Part shown: positions 8,439-17,483 of the stretch, piece after piece | Layout: each line of letters begins with the position of its first letter | Position numbering within the stretch: the stretch's first letter is position 1 | Source: Actinophytocola sp036378875 | GTDB taxonomy: Bacteria; Actinomycetota; Actinomycetes; Mycobacteriales; Pseudonocardiaceae | DNA: 64,000 bases | Assembly (NCBI RefSeq): GCF_036378875.1 | Contig: NZ_DASUVO010000049.1 | Location: forward strand, 1-64,000 | Direction of reading: 5' to 3' | The notes under the pieces: model-generated | What the model was told of the DNA's origin: nothing | Databases searched by the model: none | Seen by the model: the letters and a program-made list of their open reading frames with translations, nothing else | Program-made: the position numbers and the translations under genes

Positions 8439-8938
8439 AAGTGACCACCCTTTCACCGACGACCTGACCAAGACCATCACTGGATGAAAATGACTCATTT
8501 CGACGGTTTATCGACGTGAACACATTGCGCATCCACGAAATGGACTTCCATGAGTAACTCAACAAGCCTCCTTGCCTTCAGGGAGTCGTCAACAGCTACC
8601 ACACCGTAACCATCGACGCGGATCAAGCTCGGGACCTAGCACCGCGTAACGGCGGACATGAAGTGCGTTGATGCGCATGAATCAAGGAACCTCGGCCTCG
8701 TAGGGTTTATCCCGCTCGATCACGCAGCAACGGACTCCCGCGGGGACCATCATTCGGTATTGCCACCGATCCGGGCGTACGAGGTTCACATGGAGTGTTC
8801 GCACAGATACGGATCAGGAAAATCTCAGATTTTGGTCGTATGGTCGGAGTTTCTGGTACTACTGGAAGCAGGCACGCAGGGGGCGAGCCGTCTGGTTCTG
8901 TTCAACGGGACCGGTTCAGAATCTTTTGGGGGATACGC
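8439..8938. other. 500-bp intergenic region with a palindrome
   Basis: No convincing gene is present; composition is clearly AT-richer than the flanks up to about 8700. The one structural signal is a perfect palindrome at 8819-8833, AAAATCT-C-AGATTTT, 105 bases before the peroxidase start. It could be an operator for that gene. Confidence 0.4.
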
Positions 8939-10588
8939 ATGAAACGCCATGCTCGTGACAGCTTCTTCGTCGTCGGTGAGGGAGTCCTCGAGTTCGACCG
9001 GAACGATGTGGCGACGGCCCGCGAACCGTTGACTGTCGAGGAGTTACGCAGGTTCCGGTTCTCTCGGCTCGGCCCCAAGGGCGTGCAGATCGACGAGGCC
9101 ACCAGGATCGCGCTGGCTACGGCGATGACAGACCCGCAAGCCATCCAACCCGACTCGGTGGATCCGTCCATCCCGGCTGGCTTCACTTACCTCGGCCAGT
9201 TCGTCGACCATGACCTGACCCTGGACCGGACCGAGGCGCAGCTGGGCGAGGACGTCAACCTCGACGAGTTGGTTCAGGGCCGGTCGCCGGCGCTGGACCT
9301 GGACTCGGTATACGGTCGTGGGCCAGCCGACCGGGACGACCGAAAGTTCTACAACGAGGACGGTGTGACGCTCAAGCTGGGCAGGACCACAGCGGCGCCC
9401 TTCCCCCCGAACGACCAGGGGGTGAGCGTCGAGTTGGACGGGTTCGACCTGCCTCGGGTCGGTGGCACCGAGGGGACGTTGGCGGACCGCCGGCTGCCGC
9501 TCATTCCGGACACCCGCAACGACGAGAACCTCGTGATCGCACAGACCCACCTGGCGTTCATCAGATTCCACAACCAGGCCGTCGAGGAGCTCGCCCTCAA
9601 AGGGCTGTCCGGGCGGCGACTGTTCAACGCGGCGCGCGAGCAGGTCGTCCGACACTACCAATGGATGCTGCGCACCGATTTCCTGCCGCGCATCGTCGAC
9701 CCGGCGATCGTGACTGACGTGTTCACGAATGGTCGCCGGTTCTTCGAAGCACGGGGTCGCCAGGGGATTCGGCCGACGATGCCACTCGAGTTCGCGGTCG
9801 CGGCCTACCGCCTCGGCCACAGCATGGTCCGCGGTGCCTACGAATGGAACCGGGTGTTCAACAGCGGCGGCCCCGGCCCACTCGGCACACTCGAGCTGCT
9901 GTTCACCTTCACCGGCGTCGCCGGCAATTTCGGGGGTGGCGACCTGGACGACCCCAACTCGGGAATCGTCGACCGGCTGCCGACCAACTGGATCGCGGAC
10001 TTCCGCCGGCTCTATGACTTCAGTGCGGCCGGCCGGCCGGACCTGGCGCCTCCGGCCACGACCGGTGGCAACGTCACCAAGCGCATCGACACCCTGCTGG
10101 TCGACCCGCTCAGGAACCTGCCGGCAGGCACGTTCGGTGGCCGGGGCACACAGTTCCCCGAGATCCAGCGCAACCTCGCGTTCCGCAACCTCACCCGCGC
10201 GAACATGGTGGACCTCGCCAGCGGTCAACAGATGGCGAAACGGTTCGGTGTCGCACCACTGTCCAGCGAACAGATCCTGCGGGGCAACCAGGGCGCGAGC
10301 CTCGACACACTCACCGATGAACAGAAATCCGTCGTCACCACCGCGACCCCGCTGTGGTTCTACATTCTGCGCGAGGCGGAGTTCAACGCCGGGCGACTCG
10401 GTGCCGTCGGCGGCCGAATCGTCGCCGAGGTGTTCCACCGTTCCATGGAGGGCAGCCGAATCTCCATCGTTCGCGACCCGTCCTGGCGGCCGATCTTCGG
10501 CCCGGACAACAACACCTTCCGCATGACCGACCTGATGCTGTTCGCCTTCGAGGGCAAGCCCGACCTGCTCAACCCCCTCGCCGACTGA
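8939..10588 (+). CDS. Animal-type heme peroxidase (peroxidase/cyclooxygenase superfamily)
   Basis: The 549-residue protein has the family's distal-heme motif GQFVDHDLTL (His at about residue 91) and the proximal region YRLGHSMVRGAYEW (His at about 294). Also present are the helix-rich C-terminal half and the LMLFAFEGKPDL end. Bacterial members oxidise halides or organic substrates with peroxide. There is no signal peptide from the chosen start, so it is probably cytoplasmic or exported without one. The ATG at 8939 follows GGGGGA; upstream in-frame codons are unlike coding sequence. It is a single-gene unit, ended by a strong hairpin. Confidence 0.9.
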   Translation: MKRHARDSFFVVGEGVLEFDRNDVATAREPLTVEELRRFRFSRLGPKGVQIDEATRIALATAMTDPQAIQPDSVDPSIPAGFTYLGQFVDHDLTLDRTEAQLGEDVNLDELVQGRSPALDLDSVYGRGPADRDDRKFYNEDGVTLKLGRTTAAPFPPNDQGVSVELDGFDLPRVGGTEGTLADRRLPLIPDTRNDENLVIAQTHLAFIRFHNQAVEELALKGLSGRRLFNAAREQVVRHYQWMLRTDFLPRIVDPAIVTDVFTNGRRFFEARGRQGIRPTMPLEFAVAAYRLGHSMVRGAYEWNRVFNSGGPGPLGTLELLFTFTGVAGNFGGGDLDDPNSGIVDRLPTNWIADFRRLYDFSAAGRPDLAPPATTGGNVTKRIDTLLVDPLRNLPAGTFGGRGTQFPEIQRNLAFRNLTRANMVDLASGQQMAKRFGVAPLSSEQILRGNQGASLDTLTDEQKSVVTTATPLWFYILREAEFNAGRLGAVGGRIVAEVFHRSMEGSRISIVRDPSWRPIFGPDNNTFRMTDLMLFAFEGKPDLLNPLAD

Positions 10589-10602
10589 TCACTACTCCGC
10601 CC

Positions 10603-10649
10603 AACCGATCGGGGTGCCTCGGGACATCTCTCGAGACACCCGATCGGTT
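10603..10649 (+). terminator. Hairpin terminator after the peroxidase gene
   Basis: AACCGATCGGGGTG at 10603-10616 pairs with CACCCGATCGGTT at 10637-10649, with one unpaired base and a 20-base loop. The stem lies 14 bases after the peroxidase stop. No U-tract follows, as is common in actinomycetes. It may also stop leftward transcripts from the facing gene. Confidence 0.65.
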
Positions 10650-10676
10650 CAACTTCCGCCAGTGAGCCAGCTGGGT

Positions 10677-11024
10677 CTATCTCATCATGGGATAGACCCC
10701 GGTCTCCGGTGCGTCGTGGTCCGTTTCGGCCTGAGTGCCGGTGTCGGGCGAGGTCGCGGCCCAGGAGGCGAGGAGGGTGAGGGCATGGGCGGTCGGTAAG
10801 TCGGGTTCGGCGGCGTACATCGTCATGGTGAGATCGGGTTCGGCCCGCAGGTCGAGGCTTTCGTAGGCGAGGATGAGATCACCGACGACGTGGTGATGGA
10901 AGTGTTTGACACCGGTGCCGTGGGTGCGGACGTTGTGGGCGGCCCAGCGGCGGCGGAAGTCGTCGCTGCGCGTAGACAGTTCGCCGACGAGGTCGTGCAG
11001 ACCCTTGTCGCCGTGCCGCCGCAA
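10677..11024 (-). pseudogene. MmyB-like ligand-binding domain, HTH part missing
   Basis: The 115-residue frame matches the C-terminal half of XRE-type regulators with an MmyB ligand-binding domain: DDFRRRWAAHNVRTHGTG, KHFHHHVVGDLILAYESLDL and the YAAEPDLPTAHALTLLASWA end. The N-terminal helix-turn-helix and the first part of the sensor domain are absent. Instead the sequence runs into the 3' end of the Gfo/Idh gene 15 bases away. It is a truncated remnant and cannot bind DNA by the usual mechanism. Confidence 0.7.
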
Positions 11025-11039
11025 CCGGCCCCTGACCTG

Positions 11040-12104
11040 TCACGCGTCGGTGTTCAGTTGTACAACCCGACGTTCCCGGCCGGAAAGATGGGCAGCCTCG
11101 ATGACCCGCATCGTCTGGATGGCGTCGGCCGGATCGACCGGATACGGTGCCTCGTCCCGTAGCGCGTGCAGAACCTGGGCGTAGAAGTCCTGGTAACGAC
11201 CAACCTCGGTGGGCACGGATTCGAGATCCTCGTTCACGCCAAGTGTTCCGGAGTCGGCGGCCGGCTCGACGCCCCATCCCGGGTCACCGGGACGCAGGCC
11301 GGCGATGATCTGCGGTTCCTGAACGTCCAACCCGTACTTGGTGAACGTGGCGCGGTCGCCGAGAACCCGGAAGCGGGGATTGCGGGTCCCGGCCAGGGCG
11401 GATGCCCACAGGTGGGAGCGGACGCCGGTGACATGCCGCAGCGCGACGAAGACATCGTCGTCGACCTGGACACCGGCCCGGCGCCGATCAAGCTCGGCGT
11501 AGACCTCGGCGACCGGGCCGAACAACCGCAGCGCCTGGTCGACGATGTGCGCACCGAGGTCGTAGAGCAGCCCACCGGCCTCGGCCGTATCACCGAGTTC
11601 CCGCCAGTTGTCCCTCGGCGTGGGCACCCACCGGTCGTAGCGGGACTCGAACCGGAAGACCTCGCCGAGCCGGCCGGAGTCCAGCACCTTGCGCACGGTC
11701 AGAAAATCCGAGTCCCACCGACGATTCTGGAACACGGTGAGCCCGACACCGGCCGCCCGTGCCGCGGCCGTGATCCGCTCGGCCTCGATGACGGTCGGCG
11801 CGAACGGCTTGTCCACCACCAGCGGCTTGCCCAGCTCGATCGCCCGCATCGCCAGCGGGACGTGCGTGCGGTTCGGTGTGCTGACCACTACCAGGTCCAG
11901 CTCGCCGGCCCGGTCGAACAGGTCCTCCGACCGCGACACGACCTCCGCCTCCGGGTAGTCAGCCCGAGCCGCCGCCGCGCGTTCGGCGTTGCCGGTGACG
12001 ATCACCGCAGGCGTCAGCCCGGGTGTCGCCGCGACCAGCGGCGCGTGGAACACGCGCCCACCAATGCCATACCCCAGGATCCCGACCCGTGCGTCATCAG
12101 CCAC
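11040..12104 (-). CDS. Gfo/Idh/MocA family oxidoreductase
   Basis: This 354-residue protein has an N-terminal Rossmann NAD(P) domain (VGILGYGIGGRVFHAPL), the substrate-site motif VDKPFAPTVIEA with the conserved EKP-like lysine, and GGLLYDLGAHIVDQ, the typical catalytic region. These enzymes oxidise or reduce sugars and cyclitols. The GTG at 12104 gives VADDARVGILGYG, the standard N-terminus; starts further upstream would cross the divergent promoter. Divergence from a ROK regulator over 55 bp with a dyad suggests sugar-responsive control. Confidence 0.88.
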   Translation of the reverse strand: MADDARVGILGYGIGGRVFHAPLVAATPGLTPAVIVTGNAERAAAARADYPEAEVVSRSEDLFDRAGELDLVVVSTPNRTHVPLAMRAIELGKPLVVDKPFAPTVIEAERITAAARAAGVGLTVFQNRRWDSDFLTVRKVLDSGRLGEVFRFESRYDRWVPTPRDNWRELGDTAEAGGLLYDLGAHIVDQALRLFGPVAEVYAELDRRRAGVQVDDDVFVALRHVTGVRSHLWASALAGTRNPRFRVLGDRATFTKYGLDVQEPQIIAGLRPGDPGWGVEPAADSGTLGVNEDLESVPTEVGRYQDFYAQVLHALRDEAPYPVDPADAIQTMRVIEAAHLSGRERRVVQLNTDA

Positions 12105-12111
12105 GGACCGA

Positions 12112-12131
12112 TTAAACAACAGAGTTGTTAA
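12112..12131. promoter_or_regulatory. Probable ROK operator
   Basis: TTAAACAACAGAGTTGTTAA contains an inverted repeat AACAAC-AGA-GTTGTT flanked by TTAA on both sides. It sits in the 55-bp divergent region between the oxidoreductase and the ROK regulator. AT-rich TTAA-type dyads are typical of ROK repressors. Binding is inferred. Confidence 0.55.
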
Positions 12132-12159
12132 ATTGGCGAGCCGTGCCAGGATCACGGAC

Positions 12160-13263
12160 ATGCCGGACACCGGGGTGAACCTGCGCGGGATGCGTCAGCA
12201 CAACCGCGCCCTGCTACTGACCCACATCCTGCGCGCGGGAGAGTGCAGCCGCGGCGAGCTCGCCGCGCGCACCGGGCTGACCCAGCAGGCCGTGTCCAAG
12301 ATCCTTCCCAGGCTGATCGACGCGGGCCTGCTCGACGAACACCGGCAGCCCGCCACCAGCGTTGGGAAGCCACGCACCCTGCTGCGCATCCGGGCAGGCG
12401 CCCGGCACGCGCTCGGCGCCCGGCTCGACCGCGACGAGTTCCATGTGCTGCGCACCGATCTGACCGGGCACATCGAGGCGTCCACCGGCGGTCCGCTGCC
12501 GCGCGGGTTCACCCCCGAACAGGCCGTCGACGCGATAGCCGACGCGGCACGACGACTCGCCACTGGAGCCGAGGGCCTGCTCGGCCTGTGCGTCGGCGCG
12601 GTCGGCCCGCTCGATCACCACTCCGGTGTGGTCCGCGACGCGACCGACATGCCCGGCTGGCACGACGTGCCGCTGCGCGAGTTACTGGCCGCGCGGACCG
12701 GGCTGCCGGTGATCCTGGACAAGAACACCAACGCGGCCGCCTTCACCCGGCTCTGGCCACACCACTCCCCCAGGGCCACCGCGGTCGTGCTGGTGGGTAC
12801 CGGCATCGGGGTTGGCCTGATCGTCGACGGCCGCCTCTACCGCGGCCCACGCACCAACGCCGGCGAGTTCGGCCACACGACCCTCGACCACGCCGGACCA
12901 CGCTGCGCCTGCGGACGCCGCGGCTGTGTGGAGATCCTGCACGACAGCGCACCGGACCCACACACCGCGGCGGGCCTGCTCGGCATCGGACTGGCCGATC
13001 TGGTGCAGGTGCTGGACCTGGAACGGATCGTGCTCGCCGGCCGCGCCGTGCGCGCGGCACCGGAGACCTACCGCGAGACCGTCCGAGCCCGGCTGGCCGA
13101 GCAGCTGCCCGCGTCCCGCTGGCAACCCGTCGACATCGAGGTCGACGAACTCGGCGAGGACATCGTCTCACTCGGCGCGGCAACCGAAATCCTGGCGCGG
13201 TTCTTCACGAACCCGAGCGGGGACATCGAATCGACCGGTCCGCGCGCGCGGCGGCCGGGCTAG
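12160..13263 (+). CDS. ROK family transcriptional regulator
   Basis: The 367-residue protein has an N-terminal winged helix (CSRGELAARTGLTQQAVSKIL, about residues 28-48). A ROK sugar-kinase-like domain follows, with the phosphate-binding GTGIGVGLIVDG and the zinc motif CACGRRGCVE. This is the XylR/NagC-type layout that senses a sugar or sugar phosphate. The ATG at 12160 gives the usual N-terminus. The last 20 residues (after ARFFTNP) look unlike family C-termini and overlap an antisense MerR-like fragment, so the native end may have been replaced. Confidence 0.87.
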   Translation: MPDTGVNLRGMRQHNRALLLTHILRAGECSRGELAARTGLTQQAVSKILPRLIDAGLLDEHRQPATSVGKPRTLLRIRAGARHALGARLDRDEFHVLRTDLTGHIEASTGGPLPRGFTPEQAVDAIADAARRLATGAEGLLGLCVGAVGPLDHHSGVVRDATDMPGWHDVPLRELLAARTGLPVILDKNTNAAAFTRLWPHHSPRATAVVLVGTGIGVGLIVDGRLYRGPRTNAGEFGHTTLDHAGPRCACGRRGCVEILHDSAPDPHTAAGLLGIGLADLVQVLDLERIVLAGRAVRAAPETYRETVRARLAEQLPASRWQPVDIEVDELGEDIVSLGAATEILARFFTNPSGDIESTGPRARRPG

Positions 13264-13323
13264 CAATCCGCGCTGTTCATACAAACGCAGGCACGCGGCG
13301 TCGACCCACAGCGGCGTCCCGAT
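13236..13323 (-). pseudogene. MerR-like helix-turn-helix fragment (tentative)
   Basis: The minus strand reads ACLRLYEQRGLLARPPR, which resembles the second helix and wing of MerR regulators. Only about 25 residues match; no start or remaining domain is seen. It overlaps the 3' end of the ROK gene antisense. Confidence 0.3.
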
Positions 13324-14007
13324 CCCATCAGTCCTCCCGCCTGTTACAGGACGGTCCCCCACCTGGACTCCACTGATCACCTCCTGCAACGCGCGCACGG
13401 CGCGATCGATGCCTACACACATGTGTTCCCCGGCGGGCCCCGACGAGGACACGATGATGACCCAAGCGCAGCAACGCGGCATCGCCGACGGGAAGCGGCG
13501 GCTCAAGCCGAGACCGAGATGATCTCCGGGTGCGCCGGCCGCCGTGACCGCACGATCCGGTCCGGTGTGGAACGTCGGAGCCTCATCACATGCCCGGCCG
13601 CCACGTCGTCCGGGCCGCCGCGCCGAGGGGCACAGGACGCCGTCCCGGTTGAGCCCGTTCGCGATCGCCTGTACTTCTACGCCGCCGAACCGGGCACCGT
13701 GGTCGACGTGGCCGGCGCCCAATGGAGCATCAGCGCGATCAACGAGACCATGATGACGATCAACATCTTCACCGTCGTCGCGGTCGCCTTCCTCTCGCGG
13801 GTCGTGATGAAGCGTCCTTTCACCGCGTGGCCGCCGGGCTCGGTCGGGCGTGCGTCGGGCGCTGGGCGTCGACACGCTCGCCACGTCGATCATGACGTCC
13901 ACGCCGCGTGGCGTGTCCGAAGTAGGCGACTGTCCGTACCCCGACCCCGCAGTGCATCATGGGACAACCCGAGTTGATCAGGGCTCCTTTGACCTGCGGA
14001 GTTGTGG
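13264..14007 (+). other. Intergenic region with an unidentified coding-like segment
   Basis: No complete gene was recognised in this 740-bp region. Within it, 13652-13830 on the plus strand shows near-perfect G/C third-position bias. It reads LYFYAAEPGTVVDVAGAQWS, then ISAINETMMTINIFTVVAVA and FLSRVVMKRPF, ending in a hydrophobic helix. The family is unknown. The flanking sequence in this frame loses coding character on both sides, so this is probably an internal gene fragment. The rest shows nothing notable. Confidence 0.35.
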
Positions 14008-16767
14008 ATGTCGAGCAATGCTCCTCGGCGCAGGCTGCGTGGCCGGCGCAGCGAGTGCGAGACGCTGGATCGGCTGGTCGCGGACGCCCAGGCGGGTCAG
14101 AGCCAGGTGCTGGTGCTGCGCGGCGAGCCGGGCGTCGGCAAGTCCGCACTGCTGGAGCACGTGATGGGGCGCACGGCAGGATGGCGGTTACTGCGGGCTG
14201 CCGGCGTCGAGTCGGAGATGGAACTGGCGTTCGCCGGGCTGCACCAACTGTGCCTGCCGGTCACGGGGTATCTCGATCGCCTGCCCGGCCCGCAGCGTGA
14301 CGCCCTCGCCACCGCGTTCGGACTGCGCACGGGGAGCGCGCCGGACCGTTTCCTCGTCGGGTTGGCGGTGCTCAGCCTGCTGGCCGAGGTGGCAGAGGAA
14401 CAGGAGCTCGTCTGCGTGGTGGACGACGCCCAATGGCTCGACCGGGTGTCCGCGCAGACCCTCGCGTTCGTCGCGCGGCGGCTGCTCGCGGAGCGGGTGG
14501 CGGTGGTGTTCGCGGTGCGCACCTCGACGCCCAACTCGGGCGACGACCTGGGGGGACTGCGAGAGCTGGTGGTCCGAGGGCTGCGCGACGCCGATGCGCG
14601 TGCTCTTCTGGACTCGGTGGTCCCCGGCCGGCTGGACGAGCGGGTCAGGGACCGGATCATCGCCGAAACCAGCGGCAACCCTCTGGCCCTGCTGGAACTG
14701 ACGCACGGGTTGACGGTGACGGAGCTGGCCGGTGGGTTCGGCCGACCGGACGCGCGACCGCTGGCGGGACAGATCGAGCAGAGTTACCTGCGGCGTGTCA
14801 GGTCGCTTCCGGGTGAGGCACAGCGGCTGCTGCTGGCCGCGGCCGCCGAGCCGGTCGGCGACGTGTCGTTGCTGAGGCGGGCGGCCGAGCGGCTCGGCAT
14901 CGGGCCGGACGCCGCCGCGGCGGCCGAGGCGGCGGACCTGATCGAGTTGGGTGCGTGGGTGCGTTTCCGTCATCCGCTGGTGCGCTCGGCGGCCTACCGG
15001 GCGGCGGACCCCGCCGAACGCCGGGACGTGCACCGCGCGCTGGCCGAGGCGACTGACCCCGGCGCCAACCCGGATCGCCGGGCCTGGCATCGCGCCCACG
15101 CCGCGGTCGGACCCGACGAGGCCGTGGCCGGCGAGCTGGAGCGTTGTGCTGATCAAGCCCAGGCCCGCGGCGGTGTCGCGGCCGCTGCCGCGTTCCTGCG
15201 GCGGGCCACCGAGCTGACGCCAGATCGGGCCGCACGAGGGGCCAGGGCGGTGGCCGCGGCGCGGATCACCTTCGAGGCCGGGGCTCCCGAGGCGGCGCTC
15301 GAGCTCCTCGCCACCGTGGAGCCAGGCCCGCTGGACGAGCTCCAGCACGGGCGGCTCACCCGGCTGCGTGGCCAGATCCTCGTCGCCCGCAGGCGCGGCG
15401 GCGACGCCCTGCCGTTGCTGCTCGACGCGGCCCGCCGGCTGGAACGAGTCGACAGCGGGCAGGCGCGGGAGACGTACCTCGAAGCGATCGGAGCGGCGGT
15501 CTTCACCGGCCGCCTCACCGGACACGGCGGGGTGAGGGCGGTGGCCGAGGCCGCCCGCACCGCGCCGCGCGGACCGCAACCGCCACGGTTGGTGGACGCC
15601 CTGCTCGACGGCCTGGCGACCCGGTACGCCGAGGGCTACGTCGAGGGCGCGCCACTGCTGATGCGCGCCCTGCGAGCGGTCCGGCAGGACGCCGGACGCG
15701 ACGCGGACGCCAGCATGCGCTGGCTGTGGCTGACCTGGCTGATCGCCGGTGACATGTGGGACGACGAGGCATGGCACGAGCTGACCACGCACGCGGTCAG
15801 GGCCGCCCGGCAGGCCGGCGCACTCAACTTCCTTCCCCTGGCCCTCACCTACCGCGCCGCCGTACACGTGCACGGCGGCGCGTTCGACCTGGCCTCGGAG
15901 TTGCTCGAGGAGTCCGACACCCTCATGGACGTGACCGGTCACTCGACCCTCGGGGTCGCGAAGCTGCTGCTCGTCGCCTGGCGCGGCCAGGATGCCCGGG
16001 CACCGGAGCTGATCCGGGCCGGCATCCAGCACGCGACGAGTTGGGGCGAAGGGCGAGCGATCGGCCTGGGCAACTACCTGCTCGCGCTGCTGCAGAACGG
16101 CCTCGGCCAGTACCAGGACGCCCTGGCCAACGCCGTACGGGCCGGCGAACACGACGACCTGGCAAGCCACGGCTTCTCCCTCCCCGAACTCGTCGAGGCG
16201 GCCGCTCGCACGGATGCCCGCGACGCGGCCGCGCCGGCCATGCGACGTCTCGAGGAGCGTGCCGCCGCCAGCGGCACGGACTGGGCGCTGGGCGTCCTGG
16301 CGAGGTCGCGGGCGCTGCTCAGCGACGGCCAGGCCGCCGACCTGCTGTACCGCGAGGCCATCGAGCACCTCGGACGCACCCGGATAGCCGTTCAGCTCGC
16401 TCGCACCCACCTGGTCTACGGCGAGTGGCTGCGCCGCGAGAACCGGCGCCGCGACGCACGCGAGCACCTGCGTACCGCGTACGAGATGCTGGCGGGCTTC
16501 GGCGCCACCGCCTTCGCCGAGCGGGCCCGCCGCGAACTGCTCGCCACCGGCGAGACGGTACGCCAACGCACGGCCGACATACCCAAGGCGCTCACCGCGC
16601 AGGAGACGCAGATCGCCCGGCTCGCCGCGGAGGGGAAGACGAACTCCGAGATCGGTGCCGAGCTGTTCATCAGCCCTCGCACTGTCGAATGGCACCTGGG
16701 CAAGGTGTTCACCAAGCTCGACGTGAGCTCGCGGACCAAGCTCCGCGGAGCGCTGGCCGGCGCCTGA
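14008..16767 (+). CDS. LAL-type LuxR family transcriptional regulator
   Basis: This 919-residue protein is a large ATP-binding LuxR (MalT-like) regulator. Walker A (GEPGVGKSALLE) is at about residues 39-50 and Walker B (LVCVVDDAQWLD) at about 130-141. A long TPR-like helical region follows, with a C-terminal LuxR helix-turn-helix (LTAQETQIARLAAEGKTNSE, then IGAEL and TVEWHLGKVF) over the last 60 residues. Such proteins activate secondary-metabolite or sugar operons. The ATG at 14008 follows GGAG by six bases; a TTG two codons upstream is possible. No cluster it would control adjoins it. Confidence 0.92.
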   Translation: MSSNAPRRRLRGRRSECETLDRLVADAQAGQSQVLVLRGEPGVGKSALLEHVMGRTAGWRLLRAAGVESEMELAFAGLHQLCLPVTGYLDRLPGPQRDALATAFGLRTGSAPDRFLVGLAVLSLLAEVAEEQELVCVVDDAQWLDRVSAQTLAFVARRLLAERVAVVFAVRTSTPNSGDDLGGLRELVVRGLRDADARALLDSVVPGRLDERVRDRIIAETSGNPLALLELTHGLTVTELAGGFGRPDARPLAGQIEQSYLRRVRSLPGEAQRLLLAAAAEPVGDVSLLRRAAERLGIGPDAAAAAEAADLIELGAWVRFRHPLVRSAAYRAADPAERRDVHRALAEATDPGANPDRRAWHRAHAAVGPDEAVAGELERCADQAQARGGVAAAAAFLRRATELTPDRAARGARAVAAARITFEAGAPEAALELLATVEPGPLDELQHGRLTRLRGQILVARRRGGDALPLLLDAARRLERVDSGQARETYLEAIGAAVFTGRLTGHGGVRAVAEAARTAPRGPQPPRLVDALLDGLATRYAEGYVEGAPLLMRALRAVRQDAGRDADASMRWLWLTWLIAGDMWDDEAWHELTTHAVRAARQAGALNFLPLALTYRAAVHVHGGAFDLASELLEESDTLMDVTGHSTLGVAKLLLVAWRGQDARAPELIRAGIQHATSWGEGRAIGLGNYLLALLQNGLGQYQDALANAVRAGEHDDLASHGFSLPELVEAAARTDARDAAAPAMRRLEERAAASGTDWALGVLARSRALLSDGQAADLLYREAIEHLGRTRIAVQLARTHLVYGEWLRRENRRRDAREHLRTAYEMLAGFGATAFAERARRELLATGETVRQRTADIPKALTAQETQIARLAAEGKTNSEIGAELFISPRTVEWHLGKVFTKLDVSSRTKLRGALAGA

Positions 16768-16798
16768 CCACCAAGAGGTCGCCGTCCGGCCGAACTCG

Positions 16799-17383
16799 TC
16801 ACGCTCGGTTCCGATCCCGGAACGCGGCGACACGCTCGCGATTGCCACACGACGCTGAGGAGCACCAGCGGCGCTGCCTGCCGCGGGACGAGTCCAGGTA
16901 GAACGACCCGCACGTGTCGGCCTGGCACTGGTGCAGTCGCTCGGCGTCCGGGCCCGTGAGCAGGTCGACGGCGTCGCGCGCCACCGTGGTCAGCACCTGG
17001 CTGACCGTCGGCGGGACGGTCTGGGCGGTCAGGTGGACACCACCGGATGAGTCGGACTGTGCGATCAGCTGCACGAGGTGGATGTCGCCTCGCGCGTGCT
17101 TGTTCACCAGTGCCACGGCGTTCTCCAGGGCCGACTCCGGCCCGCCTCCGGCTGCCGACACCAGGCGGAAGATGGCCTCCCGCAGCCCCTGGAAGTCCGC
17201 GACATCCGCGTCGCGCGGCGGGGACGCCGTGACCAGATCCTTGGCGGTCAGCCAGTCGGCGAGCCCGGCCTGGTCGGCGAGGTCGTCCTCGGGAAGTTCG
17301 CTGAACCTGCCGTGTACCGTCGCGATCAGCTCGAGGCAGATCCGGCCGGTACTGACCGGACGCCGTCTGGTCTTGGCCGACAT
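16799..17383 (-). CDS. CGNR zinc-finger transcriptional regulator (ABATE domain)
   Basis: The 194-residue protein has an ABATE stress-domain-like N-terminal half (ICLELIATVH, then DLADQAGLADWL). Its C-terminus is a CGNR zinc finger with CQADTCGSFYLDSSRGRQRR and CSSASCGNRERVAAFR. The four cysteines and the CGNR box, thought to bind DNA, are intact. The ATG at 17383 gives the usual start; upstream in-frame codons are not gene-like. It lies downstream of the MFS gene on the same strand and could be part of, or regulate, that group. It converges on the LuxR gene. Confidence 0.87.
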   Translation of the reverse strand: MSAKTRRRPVSTGRICLELIATVHGRFSELPEDDLADQAGLADWLTAKDLVTASPPRDADVADFQGLREAIFRLVSAAGGGPESALENAVALVNKHARGDIHLVQLIAQSDSSGGVHLTAQTVPPTVSQVLTTVARDAVDLLTGPDAERLHQCQADTCGSFYLDSSRGRQRRWCSSASCGNRERVAAFRDRNRA

Positions 17384-17483
17384 CGCACTCCCCGCCGTCG
17401 GTAATGCCACAAGCCTATTATGGCCAGATTGGCAAACCGGTCGCCCGCGGGTTGGGGTTCGCGGGCGACCGTCAGCCGTCGTT

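Noticed and set aside
8658..8942. 94-codon plus-strand frame upstream of the peroxidase
   Set aside because: No third-position bias, overlaps the peroxidase start and crosses the palindrome; treated as leader.
14188..16848. 886-codon minus-strand open frame opposite the LuxR gene
   Set aside because: Long because high-GC antisense frames rarely contain stops; low-complexity composition and no motif.
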